Positions 46,563 through 58,701 of a DNA stretch of 64,000 nucleotides are shown piece by piece. The notes under the pieces are model-generated. The model searched no databases. It was given only the letters and a program-made list of their open reading frames with translations, and had not been told where the DNA came from. How positions within the stretch are numbered: position 1 is the first letter of the stretch; each line of letters opens with the position of its first letter. The stretch spans positions 70,910,001 through 70,974,000 of the forward strand of contig OY856411.1 in the NCBI GenBank assembly GCA_963693085.1. The letters run 5' to 3'. Position numbers and translations under genes: made by a program. Origin of the DNA: Alisma plantago-aquatica. Its lineage: Eukaryota; Streptophyta; Magnoliopsida; Alismatales; Alismataceae.

Positions 46563-47372
46563 TACATGTGATGTCAGGGTTGTAATAAAGCTCTTTACCA
46601 AGATAATCTTTCCAAGATTTGGAGTGTCGAGAACTGTCATCAGTGATGGTGGATCTCACTTTACAGAAAGGCAGTTTGAATCGATGTTGCGCATATATGG
46701 CGTTCGTCATAAAGTCGCCACACCGTACCACCCGCAGACGTCCGGGCAAGTTGAAGTTTCTAACAGGAAGATCAAGCAGATCCTAGAAAAGACAGTTGGT
46801 AAGTCTCGCAAGCACTGGTCAGCTAAATTAGATGATGCTCTCTGGACGTACAGAACCGCTTACAAGAGGTCGTTGGGCACCACACTGTACCGCTTGATAT
46901 ATGGGGAAGCTTGCCACCTGCCCTTTGAATTGGAGCATAAAGCATTCTGGGCAATTAAACACCTCAACATGGACCCGACGTTGGCTGGAAAGAAAAGATT
47001 TCTTCAGCTTCAAGAACTTGAGAGTTGAGGCTTCATGCTTATGAAAACGTGGGGATCTACAAGCTACGAACCAAAGTCTGGCATGATTCCCATTTGCGAG
47101 CAAAGGACGTCAACGAATGTGATAAGGTTTTATTATTTAAATCTTCTACCCGCCTTTTTCCAGGAAAATTGCAGACCAGGTGGTCTGGACCATTCACAGT
47201 AGCAAAGATATACCCGTCTGGGGTGATGGAGCTTTATGATAAAGAAGATCCGATGAAAGTCTTCCCAGTCAACAGACACGGAGTTAAGAGATTCTATGAA
47301 GACGAAGCCTTTGTTAGAAGATCCGAGATACCCCTGCAAGAGGCTGAAGTTGCACCCACTGGGGAAGTATAG
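46563..47372 (+). pseudogene. Gypsy integrase core and C-terminus
   Basis: The core resumes after the hAT insert: [20 protein letters not shown], the second catalytic Asp in [10 protein letters not shown], and the Glu in [35 protein letters not shown] and [19 protein letters not shown] follow, as in Athila integrases. A frame change at about 47,025 leads into the C-terminal domain (RTKVWHDSHLRAK, RLFPGKLQTRWSGPFTV, VNRHGVKRFYE), ending in TAG at 47370-47372. No chromodomain is seen. The catalytic residues are present, but the chain is broken by the insertion and frameshift. Confidence 0.92.
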
Positions 47373-48846
47373 CAAGCTGAGAAGATGTCGGGCTGACGAC
47401 GGAAACCACAGCACTCCTCGGGAGGCAGCCCGAGTTTTTCCTTTCCTAGATTAGGATGATATTTCCTTTTTCCACAAAGAACATCACAAACATTATCATT
47501 GTAATAAGGCCCGAGATTGCGCCCACGCCACGGGCACAAACTCTCTTGTTTTATGGGCCACCAACTTAGTTTAATCACCTTGGTGAGTAATACTAACTGA
47601 GGCTGAAGTTTACCATTAGGCCTATGATGTTTTACCATCAAGTGCTTTCTGATTTTTAGTTTTTAATCCTTGATTTTGTCAGGCCCTTTGCTGGCGTATC
47701 GGGCATGAGTGACACCATTTCCTTGTTTTTTTTTGCTCTGAGCGACAGGTTTCGGGCTACCTCGTGTCGCCCAACCCGCTTTGGGCGTACCGGGCAACAC
47801 AACAGTTCTAGTTTACATGGCTTTGAAGTAGCATATCGGGCAAGAGACACGCCTGGCTTATCGCGTGATAAGCGCATCGGGCTACCGTGTCGCCCAGGCC
47901 GTATCGGCTGGCATAACGCGCTTGTTAAGCTTTGTCAGGTCTCCCGACATACGTGCCTGGTAGGCCTGTCTCGCGACGCATTGCGCGTCGCGCGATCCGA
48001 GTGTCGCGCAGACCCTTGTCGCGGAAGAAGTATATCTGGAAAGCATATCGGCCGACTCGCCTTTGTCGCCCGATACGCATGCCGCGCAATGCAAAAACTT
48101 CTCGAAATTCTCGCGACGCGACAGATTTAACGATTTTTACCGTGCTCAAGAAGGTCGATTTGCGCGCATGTGCGACACGTGTCATGGTTTTTACCTGCTT
48201 TACCCCTCTCGCGGCCGGCTATATATAGTGACTCGAGTTTAACCGTGTCGGGTTACCGACTTACCACTTTTAGCTCCCGTATCGCGCATTTTCCCCGCCT
48301 CCCAAAGCTCCCGTGTCGACCTTCGTGTCGCGCATTTCCACTTCCCTTTCCCGATACAGGTAAAAACACGTGACGCCCAGCCTATCGTGCAACTTTTGGT
48401 CGCATGGTCCGTATCGGCCAAGTCATATCGCGCATCGCTCTATCGTGTTTTACCTGTACCGGGCATAACCTTTTGACGTGTATCGGGTTTCCACTCGTCA
48501 CACGTTGGGTCTGACGGTCTTCCTCATCACCCTATTTATCTCGACCGCTTTGGTCGTATCTGGCGACACTCGTGTCGCGCAAAGACATCTTTACCGGTCG
48601 CGGCACTTGAGTGCTTGACTCTATCGCCCAGTTTTGACTTGTGTCAGGCGACGCGAGTATCGCCCGACATGACGAAACACGCGTTGAAGCATCATGCTTT
48701 TTAAGCCTTGTCGCGCGACTACCCATGTCGCGCGATACGTATATCGGGCACCACGCTTGTCTTTAGCCTATTACTCTATATCGAGCAAGGCAGTTTGTTT
48801 GATCAAATCCTTTTTGACTTACTACCTTTGTTTGAAAATTGCAGAA
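47373..48846 (+). other. Spacer between pol and the third coding region, motif-dense
   Basis: No coding frame with homology was found. Bases 47,690-48,760 contain dozens of TRTCGSGC / CCCGAYAC-type words (for example TATCGGGC, TGTCGCGCG, GTGTCGCCC). The same word class fills the LTR U3. A TATA-like CTATATATAG lies at 48219-48228, 619 bp before the ATG of the next coding region. It may act as leader or promoter for a subgenomic transcript (inference). Confidence 0.6.
48219..48228 (+). promoter_or_regulatory. Candidate internal TATA box upstream of the third coding region
   Basis: CTATATATAG in otherwise GC-rich DNA, preceded by GCGGCCGG and followed by GTGTCGGG words. Function is inferred from position only. 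Confidence 0.3.
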
Positions 48847-51800
48847 ATGGTCTGCACCAAACAAACTGTCGTCCAGGTCGACGAGCAAGGCCGGAGGATC
48901 AACCCCGAGGCTACAAACGAAGCCACCACTACCGGGCAGAAGCGCCCAAGCCCTTGAGGTCGAGAAGCGGCTCCAGCCCCGACAACGGAGGCTGAACCAG
49001 AGCCCCTGGCCCACTCTTCGGGCCGATTCACGCCCCGAGATAAAGAGCACCGGAGACGGTTTGAAAAGTTGGCGACAAAAGTTTACCGGCCAACCCGGTT
49101 GTGCCACCAAGCGTCCTTCCAGCAAATCGGCGTCTTTGACAGACTGGCAAACGTCTTGGAAGTCGTCGGACTGCAGAAGATCTGCTTTAGCTACGTTGCC
49201 TCCTACACTGAGCTCACCAAAGAGTTTATGTCCTCCCTTCGCCGAGTCTCAAACACACCAGAAGAGGCCAAGAGGTTCGGCGGGGTGGACAGATTACAAG
49301 GGCGCCTCTACAATGCCGATCATGACATCTCGGAGAGGTTGCTCAACAAAATTTCTCCTCCAGCAAAGCCGAGATGGAGCTTCTCAATAATGGTGTCAGA
49401 ATCACCAACGGCGACGGTTTCGACCCAGTCGCACTCTGGAGGAGGCTAACCGGCGAGTCTTCTTTCAAACCGGGGAGCAAGGTGGCGACGGTCCACTCCT
49501 TGTTTCTGGAGGATCATCCACAAGATCGTGGCCAGCCTCCTCTTCAACAAATACGAGACCAGCAATCTTTATACTGAAGAGCTCTATCTCATCTGGCACA
49601 TGGAGGGCCGAACGATCAACCTGGGGCGATTCCTGCTAAATAGGTTGCATTCGATAAGGGACGCCACCAAAGACTACAACATGGGAGGGATCGTCAACTT
49701 AATCGCGGCAGGGATGGGGTACCCTAAAGAGCCGCGTAGCCTGTCAAGGACAAGAGGCGACGACATGACAGATACCAAGTTCCTCGCAAGGGCAAACATT
49801 ATCAAGGAGGGTCGTCGCTTCTTCTATAGAGTTGTGAGGACGGATCTACTCCTGCCCCTCCCACTCTGAGTCAACTATGACGTGGAAAAGCTAGTCTTCA
49901 CGGAAGAAGAGATTCGAGCTGCAATAGTTGAAGCCACCAGGATCATACAGGAAAGGGTGGCGTCCATAGGAAGGCCAATCCCCTTCGACGTTCGGCGGGA
50001 CAAATCGTCAGCAGTCGTCATCAATGACTTGCTTGTCACCACCACCGTCGAGTCGTCCACCATCGCCACCGAACCCGCTGCGGCCACCACTACAATGTCT
50101 GCCGCAGCTACTGAAGAAATGTCGACAATCGTGGAGGTCGTCGACACTACCGGTGCTGCTACAACGAACATAGCCCCGGGGGCCGCTGCGGCAAACGAAA
50201 TCACCGCAGCACCTATAGTTGCAGCCCTGCCAGAAATGGCAGAGTCATTAGTACAGTCGAGCGCCTCCCACAACAGCGACGAGGCGTTCGCTGAGCTCCT
50301 AGAGGCGGAGCTCAGGGCTGTGTTGCCAACACCAACACCGACACCAACAACGTCGGTGATCGCCATGGAAGAGGACACCGAGAGTCGGATGGTCGATCAA
50401 CATCCGCCTACTCCGCAGGCCTTTGCACTACCCCAAGCTGACGAGGCGGAGGCGACCACAAGGGTGGCAACGCCCCGTCCAGAAGTCACGCCCTCGCGAA
50501 CAATCCAAATGGACTCGGCCCCGATTGATGATGCATAGTCTTCAGGTCGAGCTGCTTACGCGAGGAGCGCCACACGAAGCCGAAGTCGATCGACAGCAGC
50601 TCCCTCATCTTTGGGACAGTCTTTCGGCTTCGAGTTTGACAACTTACGGAAGGTAACAAACAATCATATTGCTACATTTGCTTCCCTTACCCGCAAGTTT
50701 CAGGTTTTCTAGAGGATGCTAAATGAGCAGGAGCGCCAACTACTGACTCTAGTTGGCCTCCCCGGCCAACTAAAGGCATTGAACAGCACGATGCAAGCGG
50801 TGCTCCAACGCTTCGACGCCATCGAGGAGAGACTTAATCAGAGGGACGGCCACCACCGCTCAAGGCGTCCCAGGAGATTGCCATACCCACCGGCCTCCGG
50901 CTCTCCACCATCGTCCTCTTTATCCTCCTCTGGATCGTCGTCATTATCCACCTCCAGGGGGCCCTCCACAACGCCTGAGGAAGAGACGACGAACAGAACC
51001 GCCGAAGGGGCTCCAGCAGGACAAGAGAGTGCCCACGGCGTCGACACTGATGCTCCCTCACCGTCGCTAGAGCTAGTTGAAGCTGAAAAAGAGACAGCTG
51101 ATGGTCTAGCGACGGACTCATCTGAACAATCTGAGGGAGAGGGGGATGACCTATATCGCTCGATCGTTGAGCAACCCCCTAGGGCGAGGACTTCGGCGTC
51201 AGACGCATTTTCTGCACCGTCGAAGATTCTGTGCTTCGAGATGGTTGATTACGACAGGCGTGCCATTGGCTACCTGTCGATCCAGGACCAACAACTGCTC
51301 AACATGGTCCTGAGGCCACAAGCAGATGAAGAAGTCGTCGTATGGAGCGACGGATACTTCTCAGTACGACGTAGAGCAAGAAAGGAATGTTTCGCTCGGA
51401 AGCCGTCGTAGGAAAGATTCTCTTCCGAGTCCTAGAAGGTGCGATGCTCGAAAATATCGCCATTAGGACAAGCCGACAACCGTTCTACAACCCCACCCCG
51501 GCCTTGGCGAGACGACTACTGGCAGGGGTGTACGATTCTAAGCAGGTGGCCGACATGCTACAACATATCGAAGAGCACAATCCTCGTCTAGTGTTAGCCC
51601 CTTACAAGCTTAGGAAGCGTTGGTTCCTCTGTGTAGCAGACCTCCTCAACCACGACGTCACCTCCTCAACTCTGTACCGTGGAGGTCCCACACAGAGGAC
51701 ACATATTCGTACGTCCCGAAGACAAACACGCCAGACTTCTCCTCCTGCGCCTTCACCGCGTAATCAAGGAAGGAGTCCAACGCCACAGCGGCGTCTGGAA

Positions 51801-52931
51801 CTTTTACGCCATCAGAGACTTCCCAGTCCAAGAAGAGCCGGGAAGCGGAAATAGCGCCTTCATTGTCCTACGCGCCATAAAGCTGCTAAACATCTTCAGA
51901 TACGTCAGGCAGCTCCGTGACACAGATTTCTATCATCTCAGGAGCATCTACGCGTTGTTGTTAATCAAGGACGTGCCCTATTTTCGAGGTGCAGAATTTC
52001 CAGAGGAGTTGCTGGAGACAGATGCAGGAATCGAATCTTCCCAGCCCGGAAGCCCTCCACGGGAAGAAGTCGAAAGCGAAGACGTCTAAGGGGCAGGCAA
52101 ACAGATAGAGAACTTACGGGCCACACTCGGCATTGACGGCGAAGCTCCTGAAGACGAGTCCGCTTCGCCTGCCATTCTGAGTCCCTAATCAGCAACTTTG
52201 ACCGGTTTGCATGCAATTCCCTATCTCAAGAACATGCCAATGAAATACTTCTCTGACTTGCTGATTCAAACACCGAAGACGTCATATATGAAAAGGACAA
52301 CATACTGGTCCCGCTCGACGACCTGCGGGACTTAGTCAAGGCAGGAAGATGTCTAACAATGACGATGGTGCTAGCTTACATCCCGATCCTACAAGAGAAG
52401 TTTGAACACTCTCACATCGCCCATCCGATGTTGTTCGACGATTTATGCCTTGTCGATGAAACAGGAGCGCACCAACTGTTCCAGCTGCAATTGAAGAAGT
52501 GTCTGTCGCACCTCATCTTCTTACCCATTCTGTATGACAACCACTGGACGCTCCTAATGGTGTACACTCGTCTGCGCGCCGGTTTCTTCTACAACAGCTC
52601 CGACGCCAATAGCAACAATCCGACGGAGTGTACAACCACACCGGTGACATCCCTCGAGTGCTTAGCAAGGAAATTCTATGTCGAGGTGGCGTCTCTGATC
52701 AAGACATATCTAGAAAACTCAGCGGATGAATGGCACGATCTACAATTCTGCCACTACAGTCCACAACAAGTCCCACAATCAAATGGTTGCAGCATCTATG
52801 TGCTACATTGGATCCACGGCGCGGTGGTCCTCAAGAAGACGCTAGATAAGCTCCACGACGTAGCCTACCACAGCCAACGCGGAGAGTACGTCATGGAAAT
52901 CTTATTTGCTGAGGGAGCCCGCCACTGTTGA
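48847..52931 (+). pseudogene. Third coding region of gypsy element (ORF3), with C-terminal Ulp1-like domain
   Basis: About 1,360 codons in the env position, broken by in-frame stops (about 48,955, 49,867, 50,536, 50,708, 52,087) and several frameshifts. The first ATG follows the spacer: MVCTKQTVVQVDEQGRR. The N-terminal third (48.85-49.87 kb) reads RRRFEKLATKVYRPTRL, DPVALWRRLTGESSFKPGSK, ELYLIWHMEGRTINLGRFLL and GGIVNLIAAGMGYPKEP. This resembles the 'putative plant transposon protein' domain found in many plant retroelements (from memory). A Thr/Ala-rich low-complexity linker (49.98-50.54 kb), a short coiled segment (EQERQLLTLVGLPGQLKALN) and a Ser-rich acidic region follow. The last third includes KEGVQRHSGVWNFYAIRDF and the protease-like domain listed separately. 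No signal peptide or transmembrane segment is seen, so it is not a typical envelope protein. Confidence 0.75.
52236..52931 (+). pseudogene. Ulp1/C48-like cysteine protease domain of ORF3
   Basis: The open frame from 52,359 (upstream homology from about 52,275: EDVIYEKDNILVPLDDLRDL) has the C48 layout. It begins with a helix TMTMVLAYIPILQEKF. The His motif is FLPILYDNHWTLLMVY (His at ~residue 62 counted from 52,359), and 17 residues on is GFFYNSSDA, where the family has Asp (here Asn79, Asp82 nearby). A W-containing helix EWHDLQFCHYSPQQ follows. The last motif is QQVPQSNGCSIYVLHW, with Cys144 where the family has DCG. C48 enzymes cleave SUMO or related proteins. The Asn and the GCS in place of DCG suggest weakened or lost catalysis in this copy. 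It is followed by a 1-kb 3' leader and the polypurine tract. Confidence 0.72.
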
Positions 52932-53916
52932 ACCCTCACTGATCTATGCTTACCCTTTCCTATTCACCTCACAACTCCGGGACGGAGTGTGGGGTAAGTT
53001 TGGGGGGGTACTCCACAGCATCAGTGAGGGAGGTACTCAACATTTCTCCCTTTCTTGTTCTTCTATTTTTCTTACCATACTCTGTATATACATACATATA
53101 AATGTTTGATAGAGAACAATACATACACAACTGCTTGTCTCTCGAAAACTGTACAAAACTCTTTATAGTAAAAATTTGGTACAACTTCTAGTTCATTATC
53201 TCTGTATCTAAGATGGTGCATATTTCTGTTTTGCCCTTTTGAAAACGCAGTCTCAAATGACAAAGGCTACTACTTTTCTACGCCAATTTCGAAAAATAAT
53301 CTCGCAACAGCTAAGAGATGTGCATGTGAAGGAAAAAGTTGTCCAAACAGTAAACTCCTTTTCTATTCCCTACCCACTAAAATCCCAAAAAGAGAGGAAA
53401 ACCTTATGAGAGAGAATAAAAGCATGAGAGTTGTACCCGGAAAAAAAAATTCCACACTTGTCTTTTCAAAAGTATTCATCTTTACTCTTTAGGCATGGTA
53501 GATTCGGGGCAGTGGTACGTAGGATGTGAAATCACTGCTCTAAATTCAACTGGCTTGGACTGCAGGGACCACTTGCCCGTTAACGGATCCTTACCTGGAT
53601 GGACCGATGGGAAGCAAGAAAAACCCAAAAAGCCTTAAGCCTTCCCGAAAATCCCACCTTCCACTCCCAAGTTGTTTGGTGTTAAAGCTAACTTCGAAAC
53701 CCTGCATCAAAAGTCTCGCCGAAGCTGAAGGGAACATTTTTGCTTAAATAAGACAAGAAAAATAAAAGTTCGTTGCTCGTATTAGACGTAATTTTCCTCA
53801 GGGCATCTCAAAAATTCTTTTAACCCCTTGTCCGAAGACTACGTCTGCCTTTGATGAAGTATCACAAACAAAGTTTTAAAATAGATACAGATTGATTGAG
53901 GACAATCAAAATGCTA
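52932..53916 (+). other. 3' untranslated region of the gypsy element
   Basis: No conserved frame. TAAGTTTGGGGGG at 52,996-53,008 is a second polypurine-like tract with the same AAGTTTGGGGG core as the one at 53,916. AT-rich toward the 3' LTR. Confidence 0.5.
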
Positions 53917-53929
53917 AGTTTGGGGGAGT
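53917..53929 (+). other. Polypurine tract of the gypsy element
   Basis: AGTTTGGGGGAGT immediately before the TGATAACACC start of the 3' LTR. Confidence 0.85.
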
Positions 53930-55782
53930 TGATAACACCCATTTTATGGTTGCTAGAGTCTATATTTTACTATCAAAGTTGCCTCCAAACCCGATTTCCT
54001 CTCCGTTTTATCCTATTTTTGTATAGAAATAACCCTCACTATGCTCCTGAAAATATTTCCTATCTTTTGCAGAAGTTTCTCTTGCTTTCCAAAGAAAAGA
54101 ATCTTAATGGGCCCTTCCCGGCCCATCAACAACAACTGACCTGCCCCGACCCAGAAAGCAACACGGGGCGACACGCCCCTTACCCGTCACAGTTGCCGCC
54201 CGATACGACAGCAACCCGACACAGGCGTGTCGCGCAGAAGCTCTGAAGGACTAAAAGCGGTTACCCGACAAGGAGCCTTGCCCGCCACGACCCATCGGCC
54301 GACAGAGTCGATGACGCGACATGGCCACCTCCCAGTGCAACAGCCCGCTAGAGTTCTACCTGACACGATCAAACGCGACTTACTCGCAACCCAGCACGCG
54401 TCGACCAGCTGTGTCGGGCGACAGACGTGTCGTCCTTCTCCCGAAGCCACGATAAGGAAGGACATGTGGCCCAACAGGAGCCGCACCCCCCCCAGTAGCT
54501 GCCTATAAATAGCAGCTATAGGACTTCGATGGGACAGGTCGGAACCCTAGAGGAGCTAACTTCGAGAGCAAAAGGAGCTAGAGTTCCCAGGCGTGTCGGG
54601 TGATACTAGGTCATCACACCCCGAACCCGAGAGGGACGGGAGGAGTTCACCTAGTACTCGTCCCGGTAGCTGCGGCAGCACGGTACGACCATCAAGGCCA
54701 CTCCAATGAGTCGGGCCGCTAGCTGGGTCTGAACCCGAGACGGTCTTCCCAACCATGCCCGACACGAGAACCCGAGAACCTAAGAGGAAGCTAATTGGAC
54801 ACGACACCAAACCCGGTATGGCCTACCCGTCACGGTATGTCACCCGAGAGGGTTGGCCGCCCGACACGGCCATATCGGGAAGGGAGTCCTTGCTCGATAC
54901 GCCCTTACCCGCCGCGGTTCGCGACCCGACACGGTCGTATCCCGCTGGGGCTGCTGCCCGGTACCGGGTTAGCTTCACCTTAGGGGTCCGTTGCTGTGTA
55001 TGTCGACCCCCTATATCAAGGAGGCCGATACCTATCTTCCCTTTTTCAGCAATTTATTTTTATTGCATTGTAACTAAACATTTTATGTGCTTATGGTCTG
55101 TGGAGTTTATCTCATATTGTTCTGTGTATGGCTCTTTTTTGTTGGATAATCTCTTTATAGCATCTAAGCTCTGGTCTCTTCTGTTTGGATTGCGCTTTTG
55201 ACTAGCTATCGAATCGCGTTTCCCGTTTTGACTCTCTTGAGAGAGGGATGTTGTAACTCTAGAGTTTGGTCCGGTCCGGGTGTACGAGAGTACCCAGGAT
55301 CGGGGTTGCCCCGGTATACATTTCCACCCTAGTCTATGTTCAGTACTCTTGACAGAGAGAATTAGTGCATAGCTAGGGGCATCCCCTTTGAGAGAAGAGG
55401 GTGCAGGATGTATTCCGCTGCCGCTTGTTATGTCTAAGTTTTCCTCCTTCGTGCTTTACTCCGGCATTAGTTTTATCTCCTCGATTTCCAGTACGCAAAA
55501 CCCTTATAAAATTGCTAAACCTTAAAACTTTAATTCTTCTGGTAACTCCCCTTGGAGATAGGCTTTTTGTTTATCAAAATCTTATCCTTCGACCTTTTGA
55601 TGTGCTTAGACAAGCGAAACTTGAGTTCCGAAGCGTCGTTCTTCATATCCCTGTGTTCGACCCCGAACTACTTCGACCCTGTGCTAGTTGCAGGCATCTT
55701 AAACATTCGAGTATTATAAATTTCTAAAAGTCCGATAACCTAGACATGACTCCATTCTTGGACCCACGTTTAAGGCTCGTCG
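53930..55782 (+). repeat. 3' LTR of the gypsy element
   Basis: 1,853 bp. Same start and end as the 5' LTR, with TATAAATA at about 54,504. It carries ~90 bp absent from the 5' LTR (about 54,385-54,475, including GTCGACCAGCTGTGTCGGGC). The two LTRs differ by scattered substitutions, so insertion is older than that of the copia element at 19-24 kb. Confidence 0.92.
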
Positions 55783-56204
55783 GGGGGGGGGGGGGGTTGT
55801 GGCCACTACAACTTGCGACAAGGGTAGCACCAGCTCCTATTGTTGTTGGTGGCATGGGAGGGAGGGTTTATCTCTTCCCTGCTACCGGTGTCAGTAGTAG
55901 GGGAAGCCACCCCATTTTGTGCTTGGGGCAATATCGTGGGTCATTATCGCCGACAGCTTCCATATTGTTGATTATAGGTGGTGCAAAGAAGAGAGAAAAG
56001 ATATGAGAAAGAGGGAGGTTTTCTTAGGGTTCGATTAATGCCCTGATGTTGTGTTGGCTAATTGACAGCACTTTCATTAAGCTAAACATAATAAGTGGTC
56101 CTATATATAAGAGGGGACCGAGGTACAATACATGTGAGGAAAAAACTAAGATAAGTTGTAGCACTGCTATTGTGCAAAATTAGACAGGCCCATTTACTCT
56201 AACA
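55783..56204 (-). mobile_element. Remnant of a small LTR element (LTR at 56052-56204)
   Basis: TGTTGGCTAATTGACAGC...TTTACTCTAACA has TG/CA ends and a CCTATATATAAGAGG TATA region. Just before it GCCCTGAT (56,040) matches the first bases of a primer-site complement. It looks like the 5' LTR of a minus-strand element. The gypsy element ends in its interior, and I found no partner LTR to the left of 37,856. Confidence 0.4.
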
Positions 56205-57894
56205 TTACATTTATTTTTATATGGTTTGGCATGATATTTTACAATGCACACATGATATTTCATAATATTCAAAGAAAATTTTTATCTAGTCAAAATTCTT
56301 CAAATTTTATGTTGTCATTATTAAAAAATCATTGATATTGTCTATAAGATAGGTTAGGTATAGGCTCACTCTCACTTTGCATATTTTTCTTCAAAGACCA
56401 TTGCTTGACCCTCTCTTTAAGTGAAAAATCAATTTAGATGAAAAAACTTACTAATTCACAACAGTAAGAAAACTATAGAAGCATAAATCGTAGGCACTGT
56501 GATGGGGTAACACTACGATCCTAAGGAATCAAAGAAAAGAATAAGTTAACTCTACAATTCAATTCATCATACTCTCTGGATACAACCCTTGAGGTTGAGT
56601 ATTTATAATTAACTGATGTAAAACCCAAATGACTGGACTATTAATGTCAAACGTTTGCTCAAATAAATGCACAAGTAAAAGTAAAATCACTAATGAACTA
56701 ATGGAGTAGATGCGCATGACGGTGGTCATGCATCCTATTCTGCATCACTATAATTGTCACAAGTAAAAAATTGTTTTGAAAAAATAAAGTTAGGATTTGT
56801 AAAAAAAATCATAAAATGTGTGGTTAACTATTGGAGAAAATCGTAGAATTCATTCAGATTTAATTCACAACTATGCATATGTATACCAGTTTACCCAACA
56901 AGCACAACACAATATAATAATATAAATATTCATATATGTATCAATTTACCCAACAAGCATAACGGAATATCAGAATATGAACATGTGGGGTAAGTGATGA
57001 TAAAGTGAAGCATGCCACTCTTCCATTGAATAAACACACTGTTGAAAATACAAAAATTTGTGATTGGTATAATGATAACACTAGGGTTAGGCCATTGAGG
57101 TTGTTTCTACTGGTTTCAGCATGATTGTTTAGCAACCATGTGAACGGTTGTAATCATTGTTACATATAAGTATATGCAATTAAATGTTTAGCCCAACAAG
57201 TGTTATATTTAATTTCTATGTATGGGTACAAACTGTACTTCAAATGTTACAGTTTGACTTTATTAGGTCCTAAGATGAAAATATGCTAGAAATTTGCTAA
57301 AAAAATCAGCACTTATCATTGTATTCCGACCACGTTTTTGTTGACTACATAGATCATTCCATCTATTCTACTATCTTTTACATCATATTCTCACTAAGAC
57401 GGAACAATTCTAAGAAAAATAGCAATATAAAAAAATGAAACAGGTAGAAGTATTCGTATTAGATAAACAATAACATTGGATTTATACAGAAGATAAAGTG
57501 TTATAAAACACCATCAAAATTAGAAAAATCATTTAGAATAAAAAATTGGGGAAGATGTATTTTGGAAACCCAGTAGGTTTCTGCTTATGAAAGGTGTCTT
57601 GTAATAAATAATGTTGATTTATATCATAATAATTTTTATCCCTATGAACTTGTACAAAATTTAAGTAGATTGTGTTAAGACATGGGTATGCTAATTAATA
57701 CATGAAGCTTAAATCCCAACAATTTTGGGTTGAACATGTGCCCTTTTAATTTACACGGCCATGTTTTCATTAAGTTGTATGGAAACCAAATCCTTCTTTG
57801 CTGGTTCGTCCCATGCTGTTTTGGGCTAGCTCGTCTCCTAACTTTGAGCATCTCAATTATGTTATTTTACGATAATAATTGACTTCTTCACTCC
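56205..57894. other. No gene recognised
   Basis: AT-rich intergenic DNA. Bases 56,500-56,760 have a weak LTR-like look (leader and TATAATTAAC) without closure. Confidence 0.4.
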
Positions 57895-58701
57895 TGATAG
57901 GCATACCAAATATCAGTAGTAACCCTCCCGAAGTCTTCTCTAAATGATTCCATCTTTGCAATTGTGAAGAGTAAACACTATTTAGTATTTGATATTTAAA
58001 CAAGCATAGACCCTCTCCTTATATAGGATGGGAGAGGTTATTTATTACAGAGTTCACCAATATGGGATAAAAGACAAGATAACCAAAGCACAAAGTAAAT
58101 AATAAAATACTAAATATACTAACACTCCCCCTCAAGTTGGAGCATAGATATCATGCATGTCCAGTTTGTCCATCATACAGATGAATCTTGTGTTTGGTAA
58201 TAGTTTTGTAAAAATGTCAGCAGCTGATCCTCAATCCCGGTGTATGGAGTGGATATGTGCCTGGACTAAATAAACTCCATGATAAAATGATGGCCCAATT
58301 CAATATGCTTGGTTCGTTCACGGAATGTAGGATTGATTGCAATGAAGATGGAAGCTTTGTTATCATAGTACATAGGTATCGGCTCAGAATCACAGATCAA
58401 TATTCTTTCAACAGGCCTTGAACCAACATCAACTAACAAGTAGTATGAGCCATGGCTTGATACTCAGCTTCAGCATTATATCTAGCCACAACTGTTTGCT
58501 TTTTGGTTCTTCAGGTGACAAGATTATCTCCTACAAAGGTGCAGTGTCTGAGGTAGATTTACTATCAGCTATGTTGTCTGCATAGTCAGACTCAAAATAC
58601 TCAATAATCTTGCAGTGCACATTTTTCTTGTATAGAAAACCTTTTCCAAGGGAGTTTTTTAAGTATTTGAGAATGTGACACACAGCATCCCAATGACATT
58701 G

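Larger units (their letters stand above)
37856..55782 (+). mobile_element. Ty3/gypsy LTR retrotransposon, Athila-like, with extra ORF (17.9 kb)
   Basis: LTRs of 1.79 and 1.85 kb both start TGATAACACCCATT and end GGCTCGTC(A/G). The primer site TGGCGCCGTTGTTGGGGA matches the 3' end of tRNA-Asp, and the polypurine tract is TTTGGGGGAGT. The internal order is gag, protease, RT, RNase H, integrase (gypsy order). Then come a 1.5-kb spacer and a 4.1-kb third coding region in the position where Athila elements carry their env-like gene. Flanking G-runs on both sides fit a GGGGG duplication, later blurred by homopolymer slippage. Two hAT elements lie in the pol region. Many stops and indels make this copy defective. 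Clade assignment is from gag/pol resemblance and the tRNA-Asp site. Confidence 0.92.

Noticed and set aside
49882..50538. Thr/Ala-rich 218-codon frame as a separate gene
   Set aside because: It is in the same frame as the upstream domain and separated only by a nonsense codon; best read as the linker of the same broken third coding region.
48847..52931. A true retroviral-type envelope gene in the gypsy element
   Set aside because: No signal peptide, no transmembrane segment and no cleavage site seen; the end is protease-like.
55783..55796. Clear 5-bp TSD for the gypsy element
   Set aside because: Both flanks are G homopolymers, so GGGGG is compatible but cannot be distinguished from slippage.
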